Assembly: GCA_018608705.1 (NCBI GenBank)
Contig: JABAZD010000028.1
Coordinates: 22,480-86,479 of the forward strand
Source of the DNA: Flavobacteriaceae bacterium
GTDB taxonomy: Bacteria; Bacteroidota; Bacteroidia; Flavobacteriales; Flavobacteriaceae
Length of the DNA stretch: 64,000 nt
Direction of reading: 5' to 3'
Shown here: positions 9,710-19,028 of the stretch, one piece after another
Layout of the letters: every line of letters starts with the position of its first letter
Position numbering within the stretch: the first letter of the stretch is position 1
The notes under the pieces: model-generated
Told to the model about the DNA's origin: nothing
The model's input: only the letters and a program-made list of their open reading frames with translations
The model's database searches: none
Translations under genes and position numbers: made by a program

Positions 9710-11167
9710 TTATTTTCTGTTGAAATACTGATTGATTCCTAACGAGTCAAACTTATAAGCAGTACTATTTTCAGTTCTGTCCAGCTTATCGTTAATTGTT
9801 AAACCCCAAAGTACTAGTTCCATACAAAACGCTTTGTCCTGACTATCTAAATGACCAACATTTTCTTCAATAAGTTTAGTAAGAGGTTTTATAGATTTGA
9901 GAGTTGAAAAGAATTCATCATCTGTATCGGTGTAGTTTAGCTCAATAAAGTTATTTTCAAACCAGTGAATCAAGTCTGTATAAGTTGTTTTTTCTCCCTC
10001 TTTTTCAAGTTTAGAAATACGAGGGAATAGGTTATCAAACTGGGACTCTACAGCGCTGTCGATAAGTAATTTAGCAACCTGATCAGCTCCTTCTTGTTCG
10101 CCTTCGTATACTAATTCAACTTTACCTGTTATTGATGGAATTATTGACATAAAGTCAACTAAACGTATCGTTGTTTTATCTGTTGCAGTTTCAATTAACC
10201 TAAGTTTTGCAGCTGCTATAAGATTTTCCATTGCACTGATTGTAAGTCGTGCACTCACCCCACTTTTAGAGTCTATATATTCACTTTTTCGTGCTGTAAA
10301 TGCTACCTCCTCCAAGAGATCCTTTGCTATGTTTGGAATTAGGATATTTTCTTTATCTTCTGGTGATATTTTTGCTTCCTGCTCTGTAATTTCACGTGCA
10401 AGCGCTATTGATTTGGGGTAGTGAGTAAAAATCTGGGATCCAATTCTGTCCTTTAAAGGAGTTACAATACTACCTCTGTTTGTATAATCTTCCGGATTTG
10501 CAGTAAAAACAAATTGAATATCTAGGGGCATCCTTAGCTGAAATCCACGAATCTGAACATCTCCTTCTTGTAAGATATTAAACAGGGATACTTGAATCCT
10601 AGATTGTAAATCTGGTAATTCATTTAAAACAAATATTGATCGATTCGCTCTAGGAATCATACCGTAATGCAAAACACGTTCATCAGAATAAGGTAGTTTT
10701 AAGGTAGCAGCTTTTATAGGGTCAATGTCTCCAATTAAGTCAGAAACATTCACATCTGGGGTTGCTAGTTTTTCAAAAAACCGCTGGGATCTATGAACCC
10801 ATGATATAGGAGTTTTATCACCCATTTCGTCAATTAAATCTCGTGCGTATTTTGAAATAGGTTCATAAGGATTGTCATTTATTTCAGATCCTTTAACAAT
10901 GGGCATATATTCATCAAGAAGTTCAACCATGCTTCTTGCTATTTTTGTTTTTGCTTGTCCTCTTAATCCTAACAAATTGATGTGATGCCCAGCAATAATA
11001 GCCTTTTTTAATTGGGGAACAACGGTGTCTTCATAACCAAAAAGCCCTTCGAATACAGCTTGTTTGGCTCTAATCCGTGCAATTAAATTGGATTTAATTT
11101 CTTGATTTATGGTTTTATTTTCATAATCAGAACTTTTTAACTCTTCGAAGGTTATGTTTTTTCTCAT
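9710..11167 (-). CDS. MoxR/magnesium-chelatase-like AAA+ ATPase, partner of the VWA protein
   Basis: A 485-residue AAA+ ATPase. Walker A is GLRGQAKTK near residue 67, and FVLNELPDL about 180 is the Walker B strand with Asn before Glu rather than Asp-Glu. FVFTANPEDYTNRGS supplies sensor 1 and PLKDRIGSQ the arginine-finger region, as in magnesium-chelatase subunit I relatives. The long helical C-terminus has no familiar domain. Its ATG overlaps the VWA stop codon (four-base overlap), so the two form a coupled pair. Such AAA+/VWA pairs act as remodelling or metal-insertion machines; the client is unknown. No magnesium-chelatase H subunit is nearby, so chlorophyll or cobalamin chelation is unlikely. 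Confidence 0.85.
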   Translation of the reverse strand: MRKNITFEELKSSDYENKTINQEIKSNLIARIRAKQAVFEGLFGYEDTVVPQLKKAIIAGHHINLLGLRGQAKTKIARSMVELLDEYMPIVKGSEINDNPYEPISKYARDLIDEMGDKTPISWVHRSQRFFEKLATPDVNVSDLIGDIDPIKAATLKLPYSDERVLHYGMIPRANRSIFVLNELPDLQSRIQVSLFNILQEGDVQIRGFQLRMPLDIQFVFTANPEDYTNRGSIVTPLKDRIGSQIFTHYPKSIALAREITEQEAKISPEDKENILIPNIAKDLLEEVAFTARKSEYIDSKSGVSARLTISAMENLIAAAKLRLIETATDKTTIRLVDFMSIIPSITGKVELVYEGEQEGADQVAKLLIDSAVESQFDNLFPRISKLEKEGEKTTYTDLIHWFENNFIELNYTDTDDEFFSTLKSIKPLTKLIEENVGHLDSQDKAFCMELVLWGLTINDKLDRTENSTAYKFDSLGINQYFNRK

Positions 11168-12312
11168 ATTTTTTTAATTCTATTTTTTTCGTAATCTTCA
11201 AATATCATTTCTCCCAAACCAGACAATCCAGTTAAAAAAGCTTTTCCTTGGTTTTGGGCAGTAAAAAGCTCTACAAATTGCCTTAGATATGGATCTTGAG
11301 CAATCATAAAAGTGGTTATTGGAATTTTTAATTTCCTAGCTTGAGCTGCTTTATTCAAACACTTAGAGACAATCATATCGTCCAGTCCATTACTATTTTT
11401 ATAAAACTCTCCTGATGGAAGTTTTATACAACTTGGCTTACCATCAGTTATCATGAAAATTTGCTTATTTGTATTTCGTTTTCTACGCAAAATATCCATT
11501 GCCAGTTCTAACCCTGCAACAGTATTTGTGTGATATGGTCCAACTTTTAAGTAAGGAAGATCTTTAACCTTAATTGGCCAGGCTTCATTTCCAAATACAA
11601 TAATATCGATGGAGTCTTTAGGATACTTCCGGTGGATTAGCTCTACTAACGCCATAGCTACCTTTTTAGCAGGTGTAATTCGGTCTTCGCCGTACAGAAT
11701 CATTGAGTGACTAATGTCAATCATAAGCACGGTACTCATTTGTGCTTTGTGCTTTGTTTCTTCTACAATCAAATCATTTTCTGTGAGTCGTAAATCTGAA
11801 ATGCCATTATTTATTTGTGCATTTTTAAGACTTTCAGTCATATTTACTGTTGTTAAGTCATCACCAAATTGAAACGACCTATTTTCGCCATCTCGCTCAT
11901 CTCCGATTCCTACTTTCGAAGTGCTGTGATTTCCTAACCCACTTTTTTTTAACTTTCCAAAAACTTGGTTTAAGGCATAGTCTCTCAAGGCCGATTCAAG
12001 TTTGGCAGTGAGTATATTTTTTCCATTTCCTTTTCCATTTCCAGACTTAAGTTTATCAGTACTAGTATCTTTTTTGATATATCCTCGTTTGTTAAGGTCC
12101 TCTTCAAAATCCTCTAGGTTGTAATTGTCGTTAAATATGTTGTATTCCGCATCTAGTGTATTTAACCATTCAAAAGCTTCTTCGATATCGCCTGATGTAT
12201 GAGTTAGGAGTTCTTTAAACACTCCAAACACCCGATCAAAATCTGAAACGTCTTTTTTGATATGTTTACTGAACGTAAACCCCTTTCCATAATTAAAGTT
12301 ATTTTCTGCCAT
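11164..12312 (-). CDS. von Willebrand factor A domain protein
   Basis: A 382-residue protein with no signal peptide. The C-terminal half (about 190-370) is a VWA domain with an intact metal-ion-dependent adhesion site: MIDISHSM supplies DxSxS, the conserved Thr lies in the GPYHTNTV segment, and the later Asp in MITDGKPS. The N-terminal half is charged and mostly helical, including a Gly/Lys linker (SGNGKGNGKN). It is translated first, with the AAA+ ATPase coupled downstream, the arrangement of chelatase D/I-like or RavA-ViaA-like pairs. The target is not evident from neighbours. Confidence 0.87.
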   Translation of the reverse strand: MAENNFNYGKGFTFSKHIKKDVSDFDRVFGVFKELLTHTSGDIEEAFEWLNTLDAEYNIFNDNYNLEDFEEDLNKRGYIKKDTSTDKLKSGNGKGNGKNILTAKLESALRDYALNQVFGKLKKSGLGNHSTSKVGIGDERDGENRSFQFGDDLTTVNMTESLKNAQINNGISDLRLTENDLIVEETKHKAQMSTVLMIDISHSMILYGEDRITPAKKVAMALVELIHRKYPKDSIDIIVFGNEAWPIKVKDLPYLKVGPYHTNTVAGLELAMDILRRKRNTNKQIFMITDGKPSCIKLPSGEFYKNSNGLDDMIVSKCLNKAAQARKLKIPITTFMIAQDPYLRQFVELFTAQNQGKAFLTGLSGLGEMIFEDYEKNRIKKI

Positions 12313-12427
12313 TATAACAAATATCGTAATATAGAATTCTTAAATGCGTTAAGGAGTTATTAATCTTTTAAATTATTAACGTCCAAACTTTTAGATTTTG
12401 TTGTGTTTTTAACTCTTTAATATTTTT

Positions 12428-12564
12428 TTAGTCTAAAACACTTGTACGTCCACTGTAGTATTTAGTTGCTATAAACTTAGCTTCTGATTCAGTAATATAT
12501 TCATCAGTTTAAAAGCAATAAAAATTAATAAAGTTATTATAAGAAATAATATGTTTTGTTTCAA
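12428..12564 (-). pseudogene. Frameshifted small membrane ORF at the end of the trp operon
   Basis: Two bases after the trpA stop, a TTG opens a frame reading LKQNILFLIITLLIFIAFK, a single membrane helix, which runs out of frame shortly afterwards. The minus-one frame then continues with DEYITESEAKFIATKYYSG and ends at a TAA at 12428-12430. Joined, the pieces make a plausible single-pass protein of about 45 residues. Either a small gene has decayed by a one-base indel, or the join is coincidence or a sequencing error. The junction (gcttttaaactgatg) is not a canonical slippery heptamer in the required frame. No homologue is recognised. Confidence 0.35.
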
Positions 12565-12566
12565 TC

Positions 12567-13337
12567 TTATAATTTTTTAACTATGGGTTCTATGAATTGT
12601 TTTAAGTCATTTACTCCATTTTCGGACACAAATTTTATAAAAGCACTTCCAATTATAGCTCCTTTTGCATACTTGGTTGCTTGGCTAAAGGTTTCTTGAT
12701 TTGAAATCCCAAACCCAATAATTTGTGGATTGTCAAGATTCATTTCTATAATGCGTTTAAAATAATTTGTTTGATCTTTTCCAAAACCAATTTGGCTTCC
12801 AGTGGTGCTGGCACTACTGACAGTATAAATAAATCCCTTAGAAATGCTATCCATATATCGGATGCGTTTTTCACTTGTTTGTGGGGTAATTAAAAAGATA
12901 TTTAGTAATCCATGTTGTTCGAAAACAGTTTGGTATTGCTCGTGATATACTTCGACTGGAAGATCTGGAATAATTAATCCGTCAATCCCTATTTCTTCAC
13001 ATTTTTGACAAAATGCTTCAACGCCATATTGAAGTATTGGGTTGAAATATCCCATCAAAATTAGGGGTATTGTAACTGTTTTTCGTATGTCTTTAAGCTG
13101 ATCAAACAACACGGATGAGTTCATGCCATTGTGAAGTGCTTGTGTAGAACTTGCCTGAATGGTGGGTCCGTCAGCTAATGGATCGCTAAATGGCAAGCCA
13201 ATCTCTACCATGTCTACGCCATTTGATTCTAAATTTTCAATAGTTCTAACAGTGTCGTTTAGCCTAGGGTAACCCGCAGTAAAGTAGATGGATAATAGTT
13301 TTTTATCTTCTTGTAATTTAACTTGTATTCTGTTCAC
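12567..13337 (-). CDS. trpA: Tryptophan synthase alpha chain
   Basis: Cleaves indole-3-glycerol phosphate to indole and glyceraldehyde-3-phosphate, passing indole to TrpB. The motifs VEIGLPFSDPLADGPTIQ (with catalytic Glu and Asp region) and the phosphate-binding GFGISNQE are present; length is about 256 residues. The ORF track begins at 13361 within trpB, but GTG at 13337 gives NRIQVKLQEDKK, the usual N-terminus, four bases after the trpB stop, so GTG is preferred. It is the last intact gene of trpEGDCFBA. Confidence 0.96.
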   Translation of the reverse strand: MNRIQVKLQEDKKLLSIYFTAGYPRLNDTVRTIENLESNGVDMVEIGLPFSDPLADGPTIQASSTQALHNGMNSSVLFDQLKDIRKTVTIPLILMGYFNPILQYGVEAFCQKCEEIGIDGLIIPDLPVEVYHEQYQTVFEQHGLLNIFLITPQTSEKRIRYMDSISKGFIYTVSSASTTGSQIGFGKDQTNYFKRIIEMNLDNPQIIGFGISNQETFSQATKYAKGAIIGSAFIKFVSENGVNDLKQFIEPIVKKL

Positions 13338-13341
13338 AATT

Positions 13342-14523
13342 TTATAGTTTAAAATAATCAATATAGGTGTTCAAATCTTTGTCGCCACGTCCTGATAAAC
13401 TAATTATTACCACATCCTCAGGCTTAAATTTTTTATCTTTAAAAATAGCCAATGCATGAGAGGTTTCAATCGCCGGAATGATGCCTTCGAGTTGTGATAA
13501 CTCCAATCCAGCTTTCATAGCTTCATCATCGGTTACCGATATAAATTCGGCACGTTTGGTTTTATATAAATGTGCATGCATAGGGCCAACACCTGGGTAA
13601 TCTAAGCCTGCCGAAATAGAATAGGGCTCTGTAATTTGACCATCTGTAGTTTGCATTAGTAAGGTTTTACTGCCGTGAATCACCCCTTCTTTTCCAAGGA
13701 CCGAAGTTGCAGCACTTTCTCCTGTGTAAATGCCTTTTCCTGCGGCCTCTACTGCAATTAGTTTTACGTCAGGTTCATTCAAATAATAGTAATATGCTCC
13801 AGCGGCATTACTTCCACCGCCAACACAAGCCACCACATAGTCAGGATTTTCTTTACCTTCAACTTCTTTTAATTGCAATCTAATTTCTTTAGATACTACG
13901 GATTGAAAACGTGTAACCATATCAGGATAGGGGTGTGGTCCCACTGCACTTCCAATGATATAATGAGTATTTACAGGGTTGTTAATCCAATCTCGTATCG
14001 CTTCATTTGTAGCATCTTTTAGAGTACGACTTCCTGAAAGTGCAGGGCGAACTTCCGCTCCTAGCATTTTCATACGTGCCACATTAGGCGCTTGTCGTGA
14101 AATATCAACTTCTCCCATGTAAACAACACATTCCATACCAACCAAAGCACATACAGTCGCTGTCGCCACTCCGTGTTGTCCAGCACCAGTTTCAGCGATG
14201 ACACGTGTTTTTTTGAGGCGCTTTGCCATTAAAATCTGTCCTATTGTATTATTGATTTTATGCGCTCCCGTATGGCATAAATCTTCACGCTTAAGGTATA
14301 TTTTTGTATTATATTTTTCGGATAATCGTTTAGCAAAATATAAAGGCGTAGGTCTGCCAACATAATTCTTTAGCAGTTGACCGAACTCTTTTTTGAAATC
14401 AGGCTCTGCCATTACCTTTAAATAATTTTGACGCAATTCTTCGATATTGGGGTACAACATTTCTGGAATAAATGCTCCTCCGAATTGGCCATAGTAGCCT
14501 TTTTCATTTACGTGATAACTCAT
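13342..14523 (-). CDS. trpB: Tryptophan synthase beta chain
   Basis: PLP enzyme that condenses indole with serine to give tryptophan. The PLP lysine is in [14 protein letters not shown] near residue 90; the phosphate loop is [10 protein letters not shown] near 225. At 393 residues it is a standard TrpB1. The start ATG overlaps the trpF stop by four bases, indicating translational coupling. GDKDLNTY near the C-terminus is the typical ending. Confidence 0.98.
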   Translation of the reverse strand: MSYHVNEKGYYGQFGGAFIPEMLYPNIEELRQNYLKVMAEPDFKKEFGQLLKNYVGRPTPLYFAKRLSEKYNTKIYLKREDLCHTGAHKINNTIGQILMAKRLKKTRVIAETGAGQHGVATATVCALVGMECVVYMGEVDISRQAPNVARMKMLGAEVRPALSGSRTLKDATNEAIRDWINNPVNTHYIIGSAVGPHPYPDMVTRFQSVVSKEIRLQLKEVEGKENPDYVVACVGGGSNAAGAYYYYLNEPDVKLIAVEAAGKGIYTGESAATSVLGKEGVIHGSKTLLMQTTDGQITEPYSISAGLDYPGVGPMHAHLYKTKRAEFISVTDDEAMKAGLELSQLEGIIPAIETSHALAIFKDKKFKPEDVVIISLSGRGDKDLNTYIDYFKL

Positions 14524-15134
14524 AATAGTTGTTTAAATTTTTCTAAACTTTTTTTATCCTTATTAGCGGGAGCAACTTCAAATTTACTATTTACGTCTAT
14601 AGCATAGCAATAGGTTGCTGCTGTACTTATTTTAAATGCTTGTAATTGATTTATGTTTTCTAATCCAATCCCACCACTCAAAAAATATGGTTTTGTTGAC
14701 GGGTAATTTTCTAAAACAGCCCAATCAAAGCAGTAGCCATTTCCGCCCGATAGTGGACCTTTTGTGTCAAAAAGATAAAAGTCACAAACGGATTCGTAAG
14801 GACTTAGTACATTAAAATTAAATTTATTTTTAATAGAAAATACTTTGATGACCTTTATGTTAAGTGCTTGTATAGATTTGCAAAACTCAGGCTTTTCCTC
14901 GCCATGCAATTGAACTACTTGCAAATTGTAGGTGTTGATTTTCTCGACAATAGTATTAAAAGATGCATTGACAAAAACACCTACTTTTTTTATACAAGGG
15001 AAAAGGGTTGGAATCGATGTGGTCAAGTTACGTGAGGAGCCTTCATAAAATATAAAGCCCATATAATCAGGATTGATTCTAGCAATCTCCTCAATATTGT
15101 GGTCATATCGCATACCACATACTTTTAGTTTCAT
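14520..15134 (-). CDS. trpF: Phosphoribosylanthranilate isomerase
   Basis: TIM-barrel isomerase that converts phosphoribosylanthranilate to the carboxyphenylamino-deoxyribulose phosphate in tryptophan synthesis. KLKVCGMR at the N-terminus contains the catalytic Cys; [12 protein letters not shown] holds the catalytic Asp and phosphate-binding region, and [12 protein letters not shown] the second phosphate site. The 204-residue length is normal. It overlaps both trpC (upstream) and trpB (downstream) by four bases, so expression is tightly coupled. Confidence 0.96.
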   Translation of the reverse strand: MKLKVCGMRYDHNIEEIARINPDYMGFIFYEGSSRNLTTSIPTLFPCIKKVGVFVNASFNTIVEKINTYNLQVVQLHGEEKPEFCKSIQALNIKVIKVFSIKNKFNFNVLSPYESVCDFYLFDTKGPLSGGNGYCFDWAVLENYPSTKPYFLSGGIGLENINQLQAFKISTAATYCYAIDVNSKFEVAPANKDKKSLEKFKQLL

Positions 15135-15919
15135 CTGTTCAATTGTTTTATAAATGCTGCTGCACTGGCACCAGGGTTTTCTGTTTTCATAAAATTCTCA
15201 CCTATTAAAAACCCTTTGTAGCCATAGGTTTGTAAGCACTTAATATCTTCCACCAAACGAATTCCACTCTCTGATATTTTTACAAATTCGTCAGGAATGA
15301 GTTTGCTTAGTATTTTGCTTGTTTCTAAATTAACTTCAAATGTCTTAAGATTTCTATTATTTACGCCAATCATATTTAGGGACGGCATGATTGATTTATT
15401 TAATTCGTTCTCATTATGAACTTCTAATAAGACTTCCATTCCTAGACGTTGAGCAAGTGTTGAAAACACTTGAATCTGGTTGCGACTCAAAATGGAAGCA
15501 ATTAGTAAAATAACATCGGCTCCGTAGGCTTTTGCTTCTATAATTTGATAAGTATCAATAATAAATTCTTTTCTAATTAAAGGCATTTCACTACTAGCTC
15601 TTGAAGTCAGTAAATCTTCTAAGCTTCCTCCAAAATATTTCATATCTGTTAAGACGGACATCCCACAAGCTCCGGCACTTTCATATCCTTTTGCCACATC
15701 TTGGGTGTTAAAATTTTGATTAATACAGTTCTTAGACGGTGAGCGGCGTTTGTGTTCTGTGATGAGTCCTGAAGTACTATTTATTAATCGTTTACTAAGC
15801 GATGGAGATTGGCGTTCAAATAGAACGGATTCCTCCAGCTGTTTAATGGGAATGAGTTGTTTTCTTAGCCCAACCTCAAGACGTTTATCAGCTACAATTA
15901 GGTTTAATATGTTACTCAT
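15131..15919 (-). CDS. trpC: Indole-3-glycerol phosphate synthase
   Basis: Closes the indole ring in tryptophan synthesis. TIM-barrel motifs are visible: TEHKRRSPSKNCINQ near residue 55 (catalytic Lys), PLIRKEFIIDTYQI (second Lys), and VKISESGIR with LIGEN near the C-terminus for the phosphate site. Length is 262 residues, a stand-alone enzyme not fused to TrpF as in enterobacteria. The start ATG shares one base with the trpD stop (TAATG). Confidence 0.97.
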   Translation of the reverse strand: MSNILNLIVADKRLEVGLRKQLIPIKQLEESVLFERQSPSLSKRLINSTSGLITEHKRRSPSKNCINQNFNTQDVAKGYESAGACGMSVLTDMKYFGGSLEDLLTSRASSEMPLIRKEFIIDTYQIIEAKAYGADVILLIASILSRNQIQVFSTLAQRLGMEVLLEVHNENELNKSIMPSLNMIGVNNRNLKTFEVNLETSKILSKLIPDEFVKISESGIRLVEDIKCLQTYGYKGFLIGENFMKTENPGASAAAFIKQLNR

Positions 15920-16905
15920 TATATTTTGATTAGTTTAGTAAGACATTTGTTTGCTTTTCCAGAGTAAAGGGCTTCTTTGGCTAGTTCATAGCCTTCAATA
16001 TGTGTAAGTTGTTTGGCCGTTGCAATCGCCAAACCAGCATTGGCGCATACAACATTATTTTGTGCTTCAGAGCCCTGTCCTTCAATAATTTTTTTAAAAA
16101 TTTTAGAGGCCTCTGCAACTGTATTTCCACCAAAGATAGCTTCTTGGGTATTGTTTTCTAATCCTAAATCTTCAGCTGAGAAAAGCAACTCGGATTTATT
16201 TGATATAATTTTAACTGTGTTAGTTAGAGAAATTTCATCATAGCCTCCAAGGTCATGAACAATACTGTAGTTTTTATCCGAGTCTTGATATAAATAAGCA
16301 TAAAGCCGTAATAATTCTAAATTAAATACCCCTACCATTTGGTTTTTTGGAGCCGATGGATTTACCATAGGTCCAAGCATGTTAAAAAAAGTTTTAACCC
16401 CTAAGCTCTGTCGAATGGGTGCTATATTTTTCATAGCTGGATGAAATAATGGCGCATGTAAAACGCAAATTCCTGCTGAGGCAATGGCACGTTCTAAAAA
16501 GTCGACATCATTGGAAAAAGTTACTCCAAGAGATTCTAGTACGTTGGAGGATCCACAAGCCGAGGATACCCCGTAATTTCCATGCTTTGCTACTGGAACA
16601 CCAGCAGCAGCTGTTATAAACGATGAAAGGGTTGAAATGTTAAATGTGTCTTTGCCGTCGCCCCCTGTTCCGCATAAATCGATGGGGTTGTAAGCCGATA
16701 GATCTACTGGAACGCATAGTTCTAAAAGCGCATCCCTAAATCCTTTTAATTCATCCAGGGTGATACTTCGCATCATGAAAACAGTAAGAAAAGAAGCAAT
16801 TTGACTCTGGTTATAGTCCCCTTTGGAGATATTAATCAAAATCTGTTTCGCTTCTTCACTCGAAATTGTTTCATGATTAATAAGTCTGTTTAAAGTCTGT
16901 TTCAT
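15919..16905 (-). CDS. trpD: Anthranilate phosphoribosyltransferase
   Basis: Transfers the phosphoribosyl group from PRPP to anthranilate. The PRPP-binding DLCGTGGDGKDTFNIST near residue 80 and KHGNYGVSSACGSSNVLE near 110 are diagnostic. The 328-residue protein is a stand-alone TrpD, not fused to TrpG. It lies 15 bases after trpG and shares a base with trpC. Confidence 0.97.
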   Translation of the reverse strand: MKQTLNRLINHETISSEEAKQILINISKGDYNQSQIASFLTVFMMRSITLDELKGFRDALLELCVPVDLSAYNPIDLCGTGGDGKDTFNISTLSSFITAAAGVPVAKHGNYGVSSACGSSNVLESLGVTFSNDVDFLERAIASAGICVLHAPLFHPAMKNIAPIRQSLGVKTFFNMLGPMVNPSAPKNQMVGVFNLELLRLYAYLYQDSDKNYSIVHDLGGYDEISLTNTVKIISNKSELLFSAEDLGLENNTQEAIFGGNTVAEASKIFKKIIEGQGSEAQNNVVCANAGLAIATAKQLTHIEGYELAKEALYSGKANKCLTKLIKI

Positions 16906-16920
16906 TTTTATTTTTTCAAA

Positions 16921-17487
16921 TTAGGAGGTAATCCAGTTTTTTAGTAGTTGTTTTCCATGGGGAGTGAGTACTGATTCTGGGTGAAACTGTACACCCTTTA
17001 CATCGTATATTTTATGTCTTAAAGACATAACCTGTCCATTATCATCAATTGAAGTGGCTTCCAAAACATCAGGAAGATTTGCATCTACAACCCACGAATG
17101 GTAGCGTCCAACCTGTAGAGTTGGTCCCAATTGATTAAACAGAATTTCGTCTTTTACTACTACTGTAATATCTGTGTGAACTCCGTGATAGACCTCCTTT
17201 AAATTTACAAGCTGCCCCCCAAAGACATCGCCAATAGCCTGTTGTCCTAGGCATACTCCTAAAATGCTTTTAGTTGAAGCATATTGCTTAATCACAGCAT
17301 TTAATAAACCAGCTTCCTTTGGAACTCCCGGGCCTGGAGACAGAAGTATTTTATCGAAACCCTTAATGTCATCTAAGTGAAATTTATCATTTCTAAGTAC
17401 CGTAACCTCACAGTCTAAATCTTCTAGATAGTGTACCAGATTAAAGGTAAAGCTGTCGTAATTATCGATGACTACTATTTTTTTCAT
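16921..17487 (-). CDS. trpG: Anthranilate synthase component II (glutamine amidotransferase)
   Basis: Class I glutamine amidotransferase supplying ammonia to TrpE. It opens with VVIDNYDSFTFNLVHYLE; the catalytic Cys is in ILGVCLGQQAIG near residue 79, with the His-Glu pair in VQFHPESV near the C-terminus. Length 188 residues. The gene begins two bases after the trpE stop. Proteins of this kind can also serve PabB, but the operon position argues for tryptophan. Confidence 0.96.
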   Translation of the reverse strand: MKKIVVIDNYDSFTFNLVHYLEDLDCEVTVLRNDKFHLDDIKGFDKILLSPGPGVPKEAGLLNAVIKQYASTKSILGVCLGQQAIGDVFGGQLVNLKEVYHGVHTDITVVVKDEILFNQLGPTLQVGRYHSWVVDANLPDVLEATSIDDNGQVMSLRHKIYDVKGVQFHPESVLTPHGKQLLKNWITS

Positions 17488-17489
17488 AT

Positions 17490-18890
17490 TTAAATTGTTT
17501 CAGCAAGTTTAATTGCTTTTGTTAAAGCACCTAGCTTGTTATATACTTCTTGAAGTTCATTTTCTGAATTGGATTTGGAAACGATTCCCGCCCCTGCTTG
17601 CCAATGCAGTTGATAGTCTTTACTTAAAAAGGTACGAATCATGATTGCATGGGTATAATTCCCATGGAAATCCATAAATCCGATCGCTCCTCCATAAAAG
17701 GTACGGCTTGTTTTTTCGTATTTTTCAATCAGTTGCATTGCTTTATACTTAGGAGCTCCACTAAGGGTACCTGCAGGAAAAGTATCTGCCACAATTTGCA
17801 TGGTAGGTATGTTTTCTTTAACGGCTCCAACGACTTTGCTGACTAAGTGAATTACATGTGAGAAGAACTGGACTTCTCTGTATTTTTCAATAACAACTTT
17901 TGTGCAGTGGCGACTTAAATCGTTTCTAGCTAAGTCTACTAGCATGACGTGCTCACTATTTTCTTTTTTATCAGCTACTAAGTTCTTTGCCAGTTCAGCA
18001 TCTTTCAAATCATCTCCAGTTCGCGCAAATGTGCCGGCAATAGGGTGAATTTCTGCTCTTTTATTTTCTACAATAAGCTGAGCCTCAGGAGAGCTTCCAA
18101 AAATCTTGAATTTACCGTAATCAAAATAAAACAAGAAGGGAGAAGGATTAATACTTCGAAGTGCACGGTACACATTGAATTCATCTCCTTTAAAATCTTG
18201 TTGAAATTTCTTTGACAAAACTAATTGAAATACATCGCCACGATTGCAGTGTTTTTTGGCTAAATCGACATTAGATTTAAATGCTTTATCTGTTAAGTTA
18301 GAACTGATTTCCCCTTTGGATTTGAAATCATAGGATGAGAAGCTTTGTATTTTTATCAGATGATCAATAGCCTCTATATTACTCTCACACTCATAGCAAT
18401 GCGCAAAGATATAGGCTTCATTTTTGAAATGGTTAATCGCAATTATGTTCTGATAAACCGCATAATAAATATCTGGAATTTCAATAGAGTCTTCTTTTTT
18501 TGAAATAGTGATATCTTCAAAATACTTAACAGCATCATAAGCTGTAAATCCAAACATACCATTATTGATAAACTTAAACACTTTATCGTTTTTAGTTTTA
18601 AATTGCTTAGTGAAGGTGTCAATTTCTAACGTTACCTTATTCGGTTCCACAGTCTTGGTTTCAGTTGTGTGGTCAGGGTAGGTTTTAGTAATCAGCTTAG
18701 CCTCTACTTTTATGGATGCGATCGGGTTGCAGCAGATATAAGAAAAACTATTATCATTACCATGGTAGTCGCTACTTTCTAGTAGAATACTATTAGGGAA
18801 CTGATCCCTAATTTTTAGATATACACTAACGGGCGATATTGTATCTGCTAGTATTTTTTTATAATGTGTTTTTAGCTTAAAATTTTTCAT
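17490..18890 (-). CDS. trpE: Anthranilate synthase component I
   Basis: Makes anthranilate from chorismate with TrpG. ILLESSDY near residue 38 carries the LLES element that binds tryptophan for feedback inhibition; the chorismate-binding C-terminal half shows IAGTFARTGDD, LVDLARNDLSRHC and GTLSGAPKYKAMQ. The ORF track starts at 18941 inside the attenuator hairpin; ATG 18890, directly after the T-run, is the real start and gives about 466 residues. Expression is probably controlled by the leader just upstream. Confidence 0.96.
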   Translation of the reverse strand: MKNFKLKTHYKKILADTISPVSVYLKIRDQFPNSILLESSDYHGNDNSFSYICCNPIASIKVEAKLITKTYPDHTTETKTVEPNKVTLEIDTFTKQFKTKNDKVFKFINNGMFGFTAYDAVKYFEDITISKKEDSIEIPDIYYAVYQNIIAINHFKNEAYIFAHCYECESNIEAIDHLIKIQSFSSYDFKSKGEISSNLTDKAFKSNVDLAKKHCNRGDVFQLVLSKKFQQDFKGDEFNVYRALRSINPSPFLFYFDYGKFKIFGSSPEAQLIVENKRAEIHPIAGTFARTGDDLKDAELAKNLVADKKENSEHVMLVDLARNDLSRHCTKVVIEKYREVQFFSHVIHLVSKVVGAVKENIPTMQIVADTFPAGTLSGAPKYKAMQLIEKYEKTSRTFYGGAIGFMDFHGNYTHAIMIRTFLSKDYQLHWQAGAGIVSKSNSENELQEVYNKLGALTKAIKLAETI

Positions 18891-18922
18891 AAAAAAAAGG
18901 CTTGTCGTGATTGACAAGCCTT
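18891..18922 (-). terminator. trp attenuator: intrinsic terminator ending at the trpE ATG
   Basis: On the minus strand AAGGCTTGTC pairs with GACAAGCCTT (10 perfect bp, six-base loop AATCAC) and is followed by an eight-T run that abuts the trpE ATG. The loop plus first stem bases (ATCACGA, 18905-18911) is exactly complementary to TCGTGAT spanning the leader-peptide stop codon (18954-18960), giving a mutually exclusive antiterminator. ACCAAGG, overlapping the 5' stem, also complements CCTTGGT at the Trp codons. This matches classical ribosome-mediated attenuation and probably the described Bacteroid-trp RNA class. Confidence 0.9.
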
Positions 18923-18954
18923 GGTATTTTGAATTAAACAAACATAGGGGAGTA

Positions 18955-19011
18955 TCACGAATTGATTTTTCGATAATTACACCACCAAGGATTGTTTAAT
19001 ATAAATTTCAT
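18955..19011 (-). CDS. trpL: trp operon leader peptide
   Basis: An 18-codon ORF, MKFILNNPWWCNYRKINS, with two consecutive Trp codons at positions 9-10. It begins about 18 bases downstream of the -7 promoter element and its TGA lies in the antiterminator segment TCGTGAT. A ribosome stalled at the Trp codons would leave that segment free to disrupt the terminator; a ribosome reaching the stop would cover it and allow termination. Too short for the ORF track. The regulatory role is inferred from position and pairing. Confidence 0.88.
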   Translation of the reverse strand: MKFILNNPWWCNYRKINS

Positions 19012-19028
19012 AATAATTTTTATTGATT

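Noticed and set aside
12490-12520. TTTTAAAC as a programmed -1 frameshift site joining the two halves of the small trpA-trailing ORF
   Set aside because: The heptamer resembles U UUA AAC, but in the frame of the upstream half the codons are TTT AAA, so a tandem slip would mispair (AAA to TAA); an ordinary indel is the simpler reading.
18891-18941. Longer trpE start at 18941 in the ORF track
   Set aside because: It lies inside the attenuator hairpin region and the family N-terminus begins at 18890.
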